Positions 43,118-52,160 of a stretch of 64,000 nt of DNA are shown one piece after another. The stretch is from VXPQ01 sp965116435 (GTDB taxonomy: Bacteria; Bacteroidota; Rhodothermia; Rhodothermales; VXPQ01): the NCBI GenBank assembly GCA_965116435.1, contig OZ220686.1:2232001-2296000 (forward strand), read 5' to 3'. The notes under the pieces are model-generated. The model was given only the letters and a program-made list of their open reading frames with translations. It searched no databases and was not told the DNA's origin. A program made the position numbers and the translations under genes. The stretch's first letter is position 1. Every line of letters begins with the position of its first letter.

Positions 43118-43615
43118 TCACGTTACAAAGTCCTCAAGGATGTCGTCAATATAAGAGCGGAGCCACGGCACCGCTTCGCTATGAAACTGGAGCACGTCTC
43201 GTATTTCCAGTCCGCCCCACGACTCCGCTGTTTGCGCTGCGGCATCCCGGATTTCGATATCTGCCATGGCAAGGGCATCGCGTACCAAGTCGGCTCTCCA
43301 TTCTGGAGTGCCTATCTTGGCCTCGCGTCCAAGACATCGCAGCGTGTATGCAGCAAAGACCGGATTTTCCACGTCCAGTGCAAACGAACGAAGCCATGTC
43401 AGCACTTCCGACTGGCGATGCGATTGCAAAGCCTCTCGAATAATGTCCTGGGCGGCATGTGTCTCTCCATCCTCCACGGGCTCGTCGTCAAGGGCATTGT
43501 GTAGCCGTACCTCGAGTCTCGTACGGGCCCGTTCATCGACGAGGGGTGGTTCGTACGGCGGCGGTGGGTAGCTCAGGACATCGGTATTGCTGTTCGCCAT
43601 GGGCTGTTGGATCAT
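43118..43615 (-). CDS. Unknown helical protein in the type III locus, 165 aa
   Basis: Start ATG 43615 with GAGGAG upstream on the minus strand; the longer frame runs into the mod1 3' end and is rejected. The product has a Pro-rich start (SYPPPPYEPPLVDE) and then five or six helix pairs of HEAT-like look (AAQDIIREALQSHRQSEVL, NPVFAAYTLRCLGREAKIG, MADIEIRDAAAQTAESWGG). It lies 28 bases after mod1. An adaptor between Mod and Res is possible but is inference only. Confidence 0.75.
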   Translation of the reverse strand: MIQQPMANSNTDVLSYPPPPYEPPLVDERARTRLEVRLHNALDDEPVEDGETHAAQDIIREALQSHRQSEVLTWLRSFALDVENPVFAAYTLRCLGREAKIGTPEWRADLVRDALAMADIEIRDAAAQTAESWGGLEIRDVLQFHSEAVPWLRSYIDDILEDFVT

Positions 43616-43643
43616 GGTATTCTCCTCGGATATATCCCTGCTC

Positions 43644-45586
43644 TCACAGGCTACGAACGTTGCTGAGGCCGCGCTGTTCCAGTATTGCGGCGAGATTCGT
43701 TTTGGCGACATCGTCGGCAAAGGCACTGTCGCGGAAAACAACTGTCGTCTCCCCGGCGGCGGCAAGCTCTTCCTGCCAGTCGGCGATGCCGATTGCGAGC
43801 GGCTCCACGTCATCGCGGTCGATGGTCTCGTCAAGGCAGGTTATCAGTGTGCCTGCTCCGACCGAATGCACGGACTTTCTCGCGATGATTCGCGTCTCAA
43901 TGGGGATGCAGAGATCAAGGCCGAGTTTCAGGAGCAATTCGTACAGGATATCCTGCTCGGTTCGGTCGGGTTCGATGTGGTCAACGCTGGCAAGGAGGGT
44001 GCCTTCCAGGTCGTCTGTTTTGGGGCTTGGGTTCCAAGCGCAGATGTTGGAGGTGTCGAGCTTGAAGACGCGGAAGCCAAGATCGCCGTTGTATTCGGGA
44101 TTCTCGTCCTTGATCTTTTTTCCAGCGCGGCGGAGACGTTCTTTTGTGAGCTCAGCGATTGTAGTTGGCATCCTCAATTCGTTGCAAAATTGTGCGGCGT
44201 CGGATACTGAAGCTCTCTTGGTGGTACCCAGCAACGACTCAGGGAATTGGACCACAAAATAGCGCCTATAGCCCTCATCCGAGATATTTTCTTCCATAGC
44301 AGCGTGTGCTGTTGTTCCAGAGCCAGCAAAGAAATCTAAGACTATACCATCTTTTTTTGAACATAACCTAATCAATAAGCGTAACACTGCGAGATTTTTT
44401 GGATTAGAGAAGGGGATACCACATGTTCCTGTAATACTCGAAGCCAATTGATCGGTCCAATTACTTGATCTCAATATACCTTCACTAGGAGGAATCCAAT
44501 GCTCAACCCCTAAATTTTTTCCTTTTCCATGGATATTTCGTCGGATAAATTTTTTAGAGCACCCCGTCTCATACCAGTATTGCTCAAGTGATATATTTGA
44601 TGCATGAAAATCAAGATACTCTTGATAATTTATAACAGCTTTCATAGTAATTTCCTGTTTCCATTTCCATTGTCCTTGATTTGGGTTAACACCTAATATA
44701 TCATATCGCATGGTAGGCCTATTTGGTGCATTCCAAAACCCTTTCCAGTAGCCTTGTTTTTGTCTTTTATCACTTGCATCTCTAAACACAGGATTAAGAA
44801 GAGCGTTAGAATCTTTAGCATACACTAATACATATTCAAAACCGACAGCAAGTGATGGTAGACCTTCATCCATAAATTGTCGTGACAAATTTTTATCATA
44901 TCGCTTCAGAGAGATTGTATTTCGATGGTTTTCTTCACCAAAAATATTATTCATAACGTGCCTGAGGCTACATAATTCTTCTTCTCCAATTGATACGCAA
45001 ATGAAACCTGTTTTCGCCAATAAGGCATGTGCGATAATTAGTCGAGGATATATCATGTTCAGCCATTTCGTATGAAAACGACCTGAGGTCTCTCTATTGG
45101 ATGACTGTCTACCCCCCCCCCCCCCTGTGTATCTATTTGGCCAGTGAGTTTCAAGTAATTCTGAATATTATCCTTATAATTGTCCTGATAAACAAAGTAT
45201 TTACCTGTATTATACGGCGGGTCAATGTAGATGAAATTGACTTTTCCTGTGTAACTTTTTTGCAGGAGTTTCAGCACCTCCAGATTATCTCCCTCGATCA
45301 TTAAATTCTGCGTCGTATCCCAATCGACGCTATCCTGTGGACATGGACGTAGCGTTCCCGTCGAGGGCGTCAGCGCAAGTTGTCGAGCTTTGCGCTTGCC
45401 GTGCCAATTGAGGCCGTATTTTTCTTCGCCACCATCCACTGCATCGCCGAGCAGCTGTCGGAGTACGTCGAGATCCACCTTTCCTTCGGTGAACACTGCG
45501 GGAAATAGAGCCTTCAACTTTTCAAGGTTCTCGGCAATGATGCCTGTTGAGTGGGTTTCCGGATCTCCGGTTACTATTTTGTCCAT
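43644..45586 (-). CDS. mod: Type III methyltransferase Mod1, phase-OFF by a G14 tract
   Basis: A beta-class N6-adenine methyltransferase gene. Its first half (45059-45586) begins MDKIVTGDPETHSTG and carries DPPYNTGK (motif IV) just before a run of 14 G (coding strand). Read as written, translation leaves the frame in the tract and stops at 45059. The other frame then continues with MIYPRLIIAHALLAKTGFIC and includes FFAGSGTTAHA (motif I) to the stop at 43644. With 12 or 15 G the two halves join into about 647 residues, matching Mod2. The central recognition region is markedly AT-rich and unlike Mod2, so its specificity should differ. Confidence 0.85.
43646..44170 (-). repeat. Direct repeat: mod 3' homology block
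   Basis: Nearly the same sequence as 46014-46540 of mod2. It encodes the C-terminal domain from about AELTKERLRRAGKKIK to RGLSNVRSL. The similarity begins a few bases beyond both stop codons, at ACAGGCTACGAACG. The pair of blocks could support homologous exchange between the two mods. Confidence 0.8.
45060..45586 (-). repeat. Direct repeat: mod 5' homology block
   Basis: Closely similar to about 47500-48036 of mod2, spanning start, catalytic DPPY motif and the G tract with flanks (ETSGRFHTKWLNM in both). Similarity also covers the bases just before the start codons. Between this block and the 3' block the two mods are unrelated. Confidence 0.8.
45112..45125 (-). repeat. Homopolymer tract in mod1 (14 C on plus strand)
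   Basis: A run of 14 C (G on the coding strand) inside mod1 after the DPPY motif. It decides the frame: CAG plus four GGG then GTA gives the stop-bound frame; adding one or removing two bases restores the frame used by the downstream half and by Mod2. Such tracts change length by slipped-strand mispairing. Confidence 0.9.
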
Positions 45587-45644
45587 AACGTACTTGTGTT
45601 CAGGGTTTGTCTCGTCAGGGTAGTAGGTATTGTTACAGCATCGG

Positions 45645-45875
45645 TTATAATCGCTTGTCCCGTTTTGTATCGGAACGACGCAGCTCATGGATTGTTTCCT
45701 CGAATCCGTCGTCTGTTTCTCCAGGCCATGTGCCGAATAAGGAACGCACATTGGTCATTGGCCACACGTTTTGCGCATGCGCCAATTCCTGCAAGGGTGG
45801 AGATTCCTGGAGCGGTTGACAGATCGCCGTCACCGGTGGCAAGCAAGTGCCAGACGGGTCGTTTTTTCGTTTCAT
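45645..45875 (-). CDS. Possible antitoxin-like small protein remnant
   Basis: A 76-codon minus-strand frame between the two mods. Its C-terminal half (NVRSLFGTWPGETDDGFEET) resembles the short C-terminal tails of some type II antitoxins, as I remember them. ATG overlaps the stop of a 36-codon upstream frame (ATGA). No toxin gene is visible beside it. It could be a fragment carried with one of the mods. Confidence 0.35.
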   Translation of the reverse strand: MKRKNDPSGTCLPPVTAICQPLQESPPLQELAHAQNVWPMTNVRSLFGTWPGETDDGFEETIHELRRSDTKRDKRL

Positions 45876-45982
45876 GCGAATATCGGGCGTTCACCGTTGG
45901 GTTCCAGGACAGAATGCCTCAGTTGCCGGGAAGTGTCGATCCAGAACTGCATCGCGTCCTTAAGCATCATGCGTTGGTTCAT
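45872..45982 (-). CDS. Very short frame upstream of the antitoxin-like frame
   Basis: A 36-codon frame starting MNQRMMLKDAMQFWIDTSRQ. It ends in ATGA overlapping the next small frame. Too short to classify; its coupling to the next frame is the only support. Together with the flanking bases it fills the 425-base gap between mod2 and mod1 (45587-46011), which shows no other gene. Confidence 0.25.
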   Translation of the reverse strand: MNQRMMLKDAMQFWIDTSRQLRHSVLEPNGERPIFA

Positions 45983-46011
45983 GGGCCAACTTCCCGAAAT
46001 CGTTTTGCCAT

Positions 46012-48036
46012 TTACAGGCTACGAACGTTGCTGAGGCCGCGCTGTTCCAGTATTGCGGCGAGATTCGTTTTGGAGACATCGTCGGCAAAGGCGCTGTCGC
46101 GGAAAACGACCGTCGTCTCTCCGGCGGGGGTAATCTCCTCCTGCCAATCGGCGATGCCAATTGCGAGCAGCTCCACGTCATCGCGGGCAATGGTCTGGTC
46201 AAGGCAGGTCATCAGCGTGCCGGCCCCGACCGAATGCACGGACTTGGCCGCGATGATTCGCGTCTCAATGGGGATGCAGAGATCAAGGCCGAGTTTCAGG
46301 AGCAATTCGTACAGGATATCCTGCTCGGTTCGGCCGGGTTCGATGTGGTCAACGCTGGCAAGGAGCGTACCTTCCAGATCATCATCGTTTGATTTTTGGG
46401 CCCAAGCGCGGATGTTGGAGGTGTCGAGCTTGAATACGCGAAAACCGAGGTCGCCGCCGTACTCGGGGTTCTCATCCTTGATCTTTTTTCCTGCACGGCG
46501 GAGGCGTTCTTTGGTGAGCTCCGCAATGTTATGTGGTTTACCTCGAGCCTCACAGAAACCGGCTGCCGCCGCTTGCGACTTGCTTGATCCAGAGAGTGGT
46601 TCCGGTAATTGGACAAGCAGATAACGTCGGCTGCCTTTGTCTGCGGCATTTTGGGCAATGGTAGCATGACCTGTGGTGCCAGAACCCGCAAAAATATCGA
46701 CGACAATGTCATCTCCAGATGTTATCATTTCGACAATTTCCTGAATTACCTTTTCGTCCTTTGGAAAATCAAAATAGTTTCCGTTCATAAGTCCACGCAA
46801 TCGCTTTGTAGCCGCTCGCCCGTCTGTATAGAAAACACTGTAGGGAACTTGGTATTCTCGATCATTCAGATAGGATTTGATGCAAGGAACAGAATTTTCA
46901 TCGGGGCCAAAATGAACACGGTTTTCGGCAATCCATTGTTCCAGTTTCTTGGGGTCCGAGGTCATCCAGCCTCTGGATGGCACACGAACTGGTCTATGTG
47001 TCTGAGGGTGCAGGACTTCGTAATCAGGACCACCGCCTCCAGGCCATGAAATATCGGCAGGAAAGTAGATTCCCCGTGCGTCGGCGTGGCAATAATGTTT
47101 ATGTGCTTTCGATGGATGATTATTGGCCAAATGTTTATACCATATCTTGAGTGCAGCAGTGATAGTCGTATAGTCGGTTCCATATTTTCGACAAAGTCTC
47201 CTGTAAGTAGCATAGATATCGTCAATTCCTTTTTTACGTTGTCTCCACAGCACACTATTTTCTGCAAGATATCCTGCGTCATGTGCGTAGCATACAATGT
47301 ATTCGTGGGATACAGATATGAGACGTGAGTCATTCTTACGACCAGCCGCCCATATCATGTCTGCAATAAAATTTTCGTGTCCAAAAATTTCATCCATTAC
47401 CGCCCGAAGACGAGGTTGTTCTGTTTCATCACATGAACAAAAAATGGCACCATCTTTTCGAAGTAAATTTCGAGCCAACTTCAACCTTGGATACATCATA
47501 TTCAGCCATTTCGTATGAAAACGGCCTGAAGTTTCACTATTAGAGGATAATTTACCCCCCCCCCCCACAGTATCATCATTATCTATTTGGCCAGTGAAGG
47601 ACATATAGTTCTGAATATTGTCCCTATAGTCATCTGAATATACAAAATCCTTGCCTGTATTGTACGGTGGGTCAATGTAGATGAGTTTGACCTTGCCTGC
47701 ATAGCTTTTCTGCAGGAGCTTCAATACTTCCAGATTGTCTCCCTCGATCATCAAATTCTGTGTCGTGTCCCAATCGACGCTATCCTCTGGACATGGGCGT
47801 AGCGTTCCCGTCGAGGGGGTCAGCGCGAGTTGCCGAGCGTTGTGCTTGCCGTGCCAACTGAGGCCGTATTTCTCTTCGCCACCATCCATTGCATCGCCGA
47901 GTAGCTGGCGGAGCACGTCGAGATCCACCGTGCCTTCGGCGAACGCTTCGGGAAACATGGCCTTGAGTTTTGCAAGGTTCTCGGTAACGATGTCTATTGA
48001 GTGGGTTTCCGGGTCTCCGGCTATGATCTTGTCCAT
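46012..48036 (-). CDS. mod: Type III methyltransferase Mod2, phase-ON (G12 tract)
   Basis: A 674-residue beta-class N6-adenine methyltransferase, complete as written. DPPYNTGK (motif IV) is near residues 118-125, then TVGGGGK encoded by 12 G, then a target-recognition region (about 210-420) unlike Mod1, then IFAGSGTTGHA (motif I) near 448 and a C-terminal domain almost identical to Mod1. It recognises a short asymmetric site in known type III systems; the site here is unknown. It lies 13 bases after the DUF4391 gene. Confidence 0.94.
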   Translation of the reverse strand: MDKIIAGDPETHSIDIVTENLAKLKAMFPEAFAEGTVDLDVLRQLLGDAMDGGEEKYGLSWHGKHNARQLALTPSTGTLRPCPEDSVDWDTTQNLMIEGDNLEVLKLLQKSYAGKVKLIYIDPPYNTGKDFVYSDDYRDNIQNYMSFTGQIDNDDTVGGGGKLSSNSETSGRFHTKWLNMMYPRLKLARNLLRKDGAIFCSCDETEQPRLRAVMDEIFGHENFIADMIWAAGRKNDSRLISVSHEYIVCYAHDAGYLAENSVLWRQRKKGIDDIYATYRRLCRKYGTDYTTITAALKIWYKHLANNHPSKAHKHYCHADARGIYFPADISWPGGGGPDYEVLHPQTHRPVRVPSRGWMTSDPKKLEQWIAENRVHFGPDENSVPCIKSYLNDREYQVPYSVFYTDGRAATKRLRGLMNGNYFDFPKDEKVIQEIVEMITSGDDIVVDIFAGSGTTGHATIAQNAADKGSRRYLLVQLPEPLSGSSKSQAAAAGFCEARGKPHNIAELTKERLRRAGKKIKDENPEYGGDLGFRVFKLDTSNIRAWAQKSNDDDLEGTLLASVDHIEPGRTEQDILYELLLKLGLDLCIPIETRIIAAKSVHSVGAGTLMTCLDQTIARDDVELLAIGIADWQEEITPAGETTVVFRDSAFADDVSKTNLAAILEQRGLSNVRSL
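47555..47566 (-). repeat. Homopolymer tract in mod2 (12 C on plus strand)
   Basis: A run of 12 C (G on the coding strand) at the same place in the gene as the mod1 tract. The frame GTG GGG GGG GGG GGT AAA stays open, so this copy is ON. Any change not a multiple of three would truncate the protein before the recognition region. Confidence 0.9.
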
Positions 48037-48049
48037 GACGTACGTGTGT

Positions 48050-48808
48050 TTATAACTTTGCCAGGGCGGCGTCGCGATCGTCGCGCAGGCGGGCGAGTTC
48101 CATGTTCATTTCGGCGCGCCGGGGCATCTGTTTCTCCTTGTGGGCGACAGAACGCAGATTCGCAATTCTATCGTTGATTCGTCGGTATTCCCGCAGAGCC
48201 ATTTCTCGCGCCGCCGCCGAATCCCTTGTTCGAAGAAGGCGGAAAGCACCAGTGATTTTTGCCGCTCGAAATGCCTGCACAGTATCAATCCAGCCTTGAT
48301 AGAGGGCATGGAGCGTACTGCGAGGCTGGCAAGCCAAGGCCAACGCGTTGCGAAATGCTACAACCGTCTCGGGAATATCTTGGTCGCAAGCCCGCACGGA
48401 GATGACTTCTCCGTCGAGCACCGTCTTATCCGTGTTGCCCATCGTTTTGCGTTTATGGGCCAGCGATAACGCTGGCATTCCGTCCTGCCATGTGATCAAC
48501 AGCACCGGGTACGGTACAGCGCGATGAACGATATCGATAAGGCGGTTGCCGTGCGTTGTCAGCCGCAGATCAAGTTTCAGGACAGCAATCTCAAGATATT
48601 CTTGCTCGAGGGCACGATACTCGGCGATGCCGACCGTCGAAGGCTTAAGCGTTGCGAGCCAGCGCAATTCCTTGATTCCTTGCTGGATCCGTCGCCGATC
48701 ACCCGCGGCGAACGCCCCATTTTCGGCCAGCAATTTCTTGGGCACACGACGATCAATGCGCACTTTAGGAGGAAGCGAAAGCGCCTTGAAAGGGTCGAAA
48801 GGCATCAT
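48050..48808 (-). CDS. DUF4391 protein
   Basis: A 252-residue DUF4391-type protein. The N-terminal half is a mixed alpha/beta fold (ELRWLATLKPSTVGI, EIAVLKLDLRL, IDIVHRAVPYPVLLITWQD) and the C-terminal third is helical. Its start overlaps the helicase stop by 4 bases and it precedes mod2 by 13 bases, so it sits in a single unit with both. DUF4391 is known to me mainly from such helicase/mod neighbourhoods; no activity is established. Confidence 0.88.
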   Translation of the reverse strand: MMPFDPFKALSLPPKVRIDRRVPKKLLAENGAFAAGDRRRIQQGIKELRWLATLKPSTVGIAEYRALEQEYLEIAVLKLDLRLTTHGNRLIDIVHRAVPYPVLLITWQDGMPALSLAHKRKTMGNTDKTVLDGEVISVRACDQDIPETVVAFRNALALACQPRSTLHALYQGWIDTVQAFRAAKITGAFRLLRTRDSAAAREMALREYRRINDRIANLRSVAHKEKQMPRRAEMNMELARLRDDRDAALAKL

Positions 48809-51800
48809 ACTGAATTCTCGGGTAGCACGACGAGAAACGCAATTACTTCGAAATCATCTATTCCAGCAAACTCCCCGGTCATGGTATAGGTACCGCCCGG
48901 CGAGAACAGGCTCGCAATTGCATGTTCCTCGCTTGATCCCACGATGGAGGAAACCGCAGACGCAAGCTGGCGCTGTGCGGCACACATATCTTCACCCTGG
49001 CGGGTTGTTTCGTCGAAGCGGGCACAGGCCGCAGTATCCGGCAGATCCTTGCCGATACAAAGTCGTTTCAGACGGTCGAGTATTGTCTTGGTCTGGATAA
49101 ATCGAAGGAACACCGAGCCATTCTCACCTACATGCACCAGATAGTATGGCGCCAGCGGATACCCTGACTGGAATTGGCTATCCGCTGCGCTTTTCTCGGC
49201 GCGCAAGCAGAAGATTACGCCTGGCGGAATGTCGTTGTCGCTCGTGACGGTGACAGTATATACTCCTAAAGGGGAAGAATTCAGTGTTTCGGGATTAGCC
49301 TTTCGATAATCTGCAAGATCAATTCTGAAATCATTCAGGGTCAGGTCCGTGATGGAGACTCCAGACGAAAGATCTTCCAGGTCGATTACCGCATCCTGAA
49401 GCTTCAAGAGCTGTTTGCGGCGATATTCCAAATCGTTCATAGGGTCTCCCGACTGCTGTTCGATCAGATTCTCTTCGCCGGTTGCCGAAATGTCAAGCAG
49501 CACCATGCGGCCGCTCACGCGCTGTTCCAACTGAAGATATTCCTCAAGCTCCATATTGGGCCAGAAATTGACGAGCTGGATGCATTCGTTGGGCGAACCG
49601 ATCCGGTCAATGCGCCCGAACCGCTGAATTATGCGCACCGGATTCCAGTGGATGTCGTAGTTGATGAGCCAGTCGCAATCCTGCAGATTTTGACCTTCGG
49701 AAATGCAGTCTGTTGCGATCAGAAGGTCTATTTCGCCTTCGCTTGCCAGATCGTCCGGGCGTTCTTTGGTTCGCGGTGCGAAGGCGGTCAGGATGGATGC
49801 AAGATTGCGTCGTAGTCCCGGCAGGGTCGTTTGGTTCGAACCCGCCCCTGTTACTAATGCAGCGTGTAATCCGAGATGGTCCTGTGCCCAAGACGCCAGT
49901 GCTTCATAGAGGTAGCGAGCAGTGTCGGCAAACGCGGTGAACACGATGACTTTGCGGTTGCCTGCATTGATCGGATTTTGGCATTTCTGTTTGATTATCT
50001 CGCGCAACCCGGCGAGCTTGGCGTCGCGCTCAAGCGTCACTTGCATAGCCGCGTCGTGTAATGTTTTCAGCCGGTTTCGATCCTCAATTAAATCCTGTTG
50101 CCAGCGTCTCGGATCAACATCCTGAAGCAAAACTTTGACTTTGCGGCCGACCAAGAGACTTTCGAAGGCTGGGTCCTCAATATCAATGTCTGCAATATTA
50201 ACCTCTTCTATTTCGTTCGCATGAGCCTGGATACGTGCCAGGAGCGCCTCGACATCTGAAATCTGGCGTTGCACGGTTAGGGCGAACGCTGCGACGGAAC
50301 TCTCCATGCGTTTTAGCACATTCACCCGGAGAAGATGGATGAGACTTTCCTCGCGGTCCATTTGTCGGAAGATTCCGCCTCCGCTGCGAAGTCGCGTACT
50401 GTATTTTCTGTCATAAGCGTCTCGTTTGTGCGGAAGAATGTAGCGGAGTGGCGCATAGGCGGCGAGGTTCAGCCGGCGAATTTCCTTGTTGATTTCATGA
50501 ATCGGCGGAAACTCTCTGTCAAGATCGACATCCGGTTTCGCATTGATTGGTTTGAGGCGTTCCGGGAATCGACCGGCCTCTTGATCGCCATAGTATTTAT
50601 CGAGGTGTCGACGAGAGCGAGCGATCGTGAGCCGGTCCAGCAGCGTGAAATAGTCGAACCCCAACATATCGACGAGTCGAGCCGGGGTACGCTTGGTTTC
50701 GTCTAGTTCAAGCCAGCGATTAAATTGCTTCTGGGTGCGCTGTATTGTGCCATTGATGCTGGATACGCCATGATCAGCCAACGCCGTGTCGTCACCCTCT
50801 GTCGCAAAGGCAATCTGGTTGCGTAGATCGGCCAAGCGATTGTTCACCGGTGTAGCCGAAAGCATGAGAACCCGGGTTTTGATCCCGTCGCGGACGATCC
50901 GGCGCATGAGCCGATCGTAGCGTGTTTCGCCACCCTTGCGAGGAGAGGGCTTGTTCCGAAAATTATGCGATTCGTCGATAACGACGAGATCATAGTTGCC
51001 CCAATTCACGTGGGCAAGATCAATATCGCCCGACATACCGCGGTTGCGGGACAGATCAGTGTGGTTGAGAATGTCGTAGTTGAAACGGTCGCCCGAAAGG
51101 ATGTTGCGCCGATCGTTTGTACGATATAGGCCCCAGTTGTCGCGTAGCCGCTTCGGGCAGAGCACAAGAACGCGATCATTTCGAAGTTCGTGATACTTGA
51201 TGATCGCCAGGGCTTCAAAGGTTTTGCCGAGCCCGACACTGTCGGCGATGATGCAACCGCCGAAGCGTTCGAGTTTATCGATAGCTCCTACAACCCCGTC
51301 ACGCTGAAACTTGAACAGGCGTTTCCAGACTTCGGTATCGCGAATCCCCGTTGCCGATTTGACAACATGCTCTTCGTCGAGTTCACCGCCCTTGGTACGA
51401 AGTAGGTGATGCAGGATCAATGCATAAATGGTAGACGGAGCGCGATACGCGGCGAGGCGGCGTAGCGCTGCCACCAGATCTGGCTTTGCGTCGTTGTCTT
51501 CGGCAAACCCGGACCATTGCACATCAAACCATTCTGCCAGCCGTTCGCATTCTTCGGTTGTTTCGGATGCCTGGATCAGATTGAGCGGGTTGCTCGGGGC
51601 AAGCCCCAGTCCGTCGGTACTGAACGAAAAAGATCCGAACAGGGCTTGTTTCGCATTGCCATCGTCTCGGCGCAGTATAATTGCACCCTGTGGGATCGGA
51701 CCGTTTGCCCTACGCACTTCGGCTACTTTTTCGATCCATGCTGCACAACGGCCTGCAAGCCAGCGTCCTTGCAGGCGATTGCGGGCGCCTCGGTCAGCGA

Positions 51801-52002
51801 CGGATCCCAGAAAATCGAGGTCGTCGTTATCAGGCGGAAGCATAAGCCGTACTTCGGCCGTTCGCATCAGACGTCTGGCCAACTCGCCAAATGCAAATAG
51901 CGACAGTGTTTCTGACGCAAGATCAATCCGATTGCCAGACTGGAGCCATGGCCGGACGATATCGACTACGCGATCAATACCAGAGTTTGGAACGATTCTC
52001 AT
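48805..52002 (-). CDS. SNF2-type helicase of the type III locus
   Basis: A 1065-residue DNA-dependent ATPase. The N-terminus (about 1-160) is a phospholipase-D-like/helicase accessory region. Walker A ADSVGLGKTFEALA is near 252-265, DESH near 341-344, SATPVNNRLADLR near 380-392, and the C-terminal helicase lobe has ATDCISEGQNLQDCD and IQRFGRIDRIGS. SNF2 enzymes translocate on double-stranded DNA; several defence systems use them for DNA sensing or remodelling. It heads the unit and is followed by DUF4391 and mod2. No nuclease motif is visible. Confidence 0.88.
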   Translation of the reverse strand: MRIVPNSGIDRVVDIVRPWLQSGNRIDLASETLSLFAFGELARRLMRTAEVRLMLPPDNDDLDFLGSVADRGARNRLQGRWLAGRCAAWIEKVAEVRRANGPIPQGAIILRRDDGNAKQALFGSFSFSTDGLGLAPSNPLNLIQASETTEECERLAEWFDVQWSGFAEDNDAKPDLVAALRRLAAYRAPSTIYALILHHLLRTKGGELDEEHVVKSATGIRDTEVWKRLFKFQRDGVVGAIDKLERFGGCIIADSVGLGKTFEALAIIKYHELRNDRVLVLCPKRLRDNWGLYRTNDRRNILSGDRFNYDILNHTDLSRNRGMSGDIDLAHVNWGNYDLVVIDESHNFRNKPSPRKGGETRYDRLMRRIVRDGIKTRVLMLSATPVNNRLADLRNQIAFATEGDDTALADHGVSSINGTIQRTQKQFNRWLELDETKRTPARLVDMLGFDYFTLLDRLTIARSRRHLDKYYGDQEAGRFPERLKPINAKPDVDLDREFPPIHEINKEIRRLNLAAYAPLRYILPHKRDAYDRKYSTRLRSGGGIFRQMDREESLIHLLRVNVLKRMESSVAAFALTVQRQISDVEALLARIQAHANEIEEVNIADIDIEDPAFESLLVGRKVKVLLQDVDPRRWQQDLIEDRNRLKTLHDAAMQVTLERDAKLAGLREIIKQKCQNPINAGNRKVIVFTAFADTARYLYEALASWAQDHLGLHAALVTGAGSNQTTLPGLRRNLASILTAFAPRTKERPDDLASEGEIDLLIATDCISEGQNLQDCDWLINYDIHWNPVRIIQRFGRIDRIGSPNECIQLVNFWPNMELEEYLQLEQRVSGRMVLLDISATGEENLIEQQSGDPMNDLEYRRKQLLKLQDAVIDLEDLSSGVSITDLTLNDFRIDLADYRKANPETLNSSPLGVYTVTVTSDNDIPPGVIFCLRAEKSAADSQFQSGYPLAPYYLVHVGENGSVFLRFIQTKTILDRLKRLCIGKDLPDTAACARFDETTRQGEDMCAAQRQLASAVSSIVGSSEEHAIASLFSPGGTYTMTGEFAGIDDFEVIAFLVVLPENSV

Positions 52003-52160
52003 TGCAATCCAGCCGTCCTGGAATCGACGATTTCGACCCCGCGTTGCTGTATAATTGCCCCGGATAGTTTGGCTTGTAAATCAGTATGAAGCCACCAAGG
52101 TATGTTATCGAGGCGTGCCAAGCAAGGAGCATGCTTTCCGGGAGGTATATTTGGGGCGTA

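Noticed and set aside
45112..45125. Poly-C run as a possible sequencing artefact making mod1 a false pseudogene
   Set aside because: Kept as real because mod2 has a similar but differently sized run at the same position; still, homopolymer counts need read-level confirmation.
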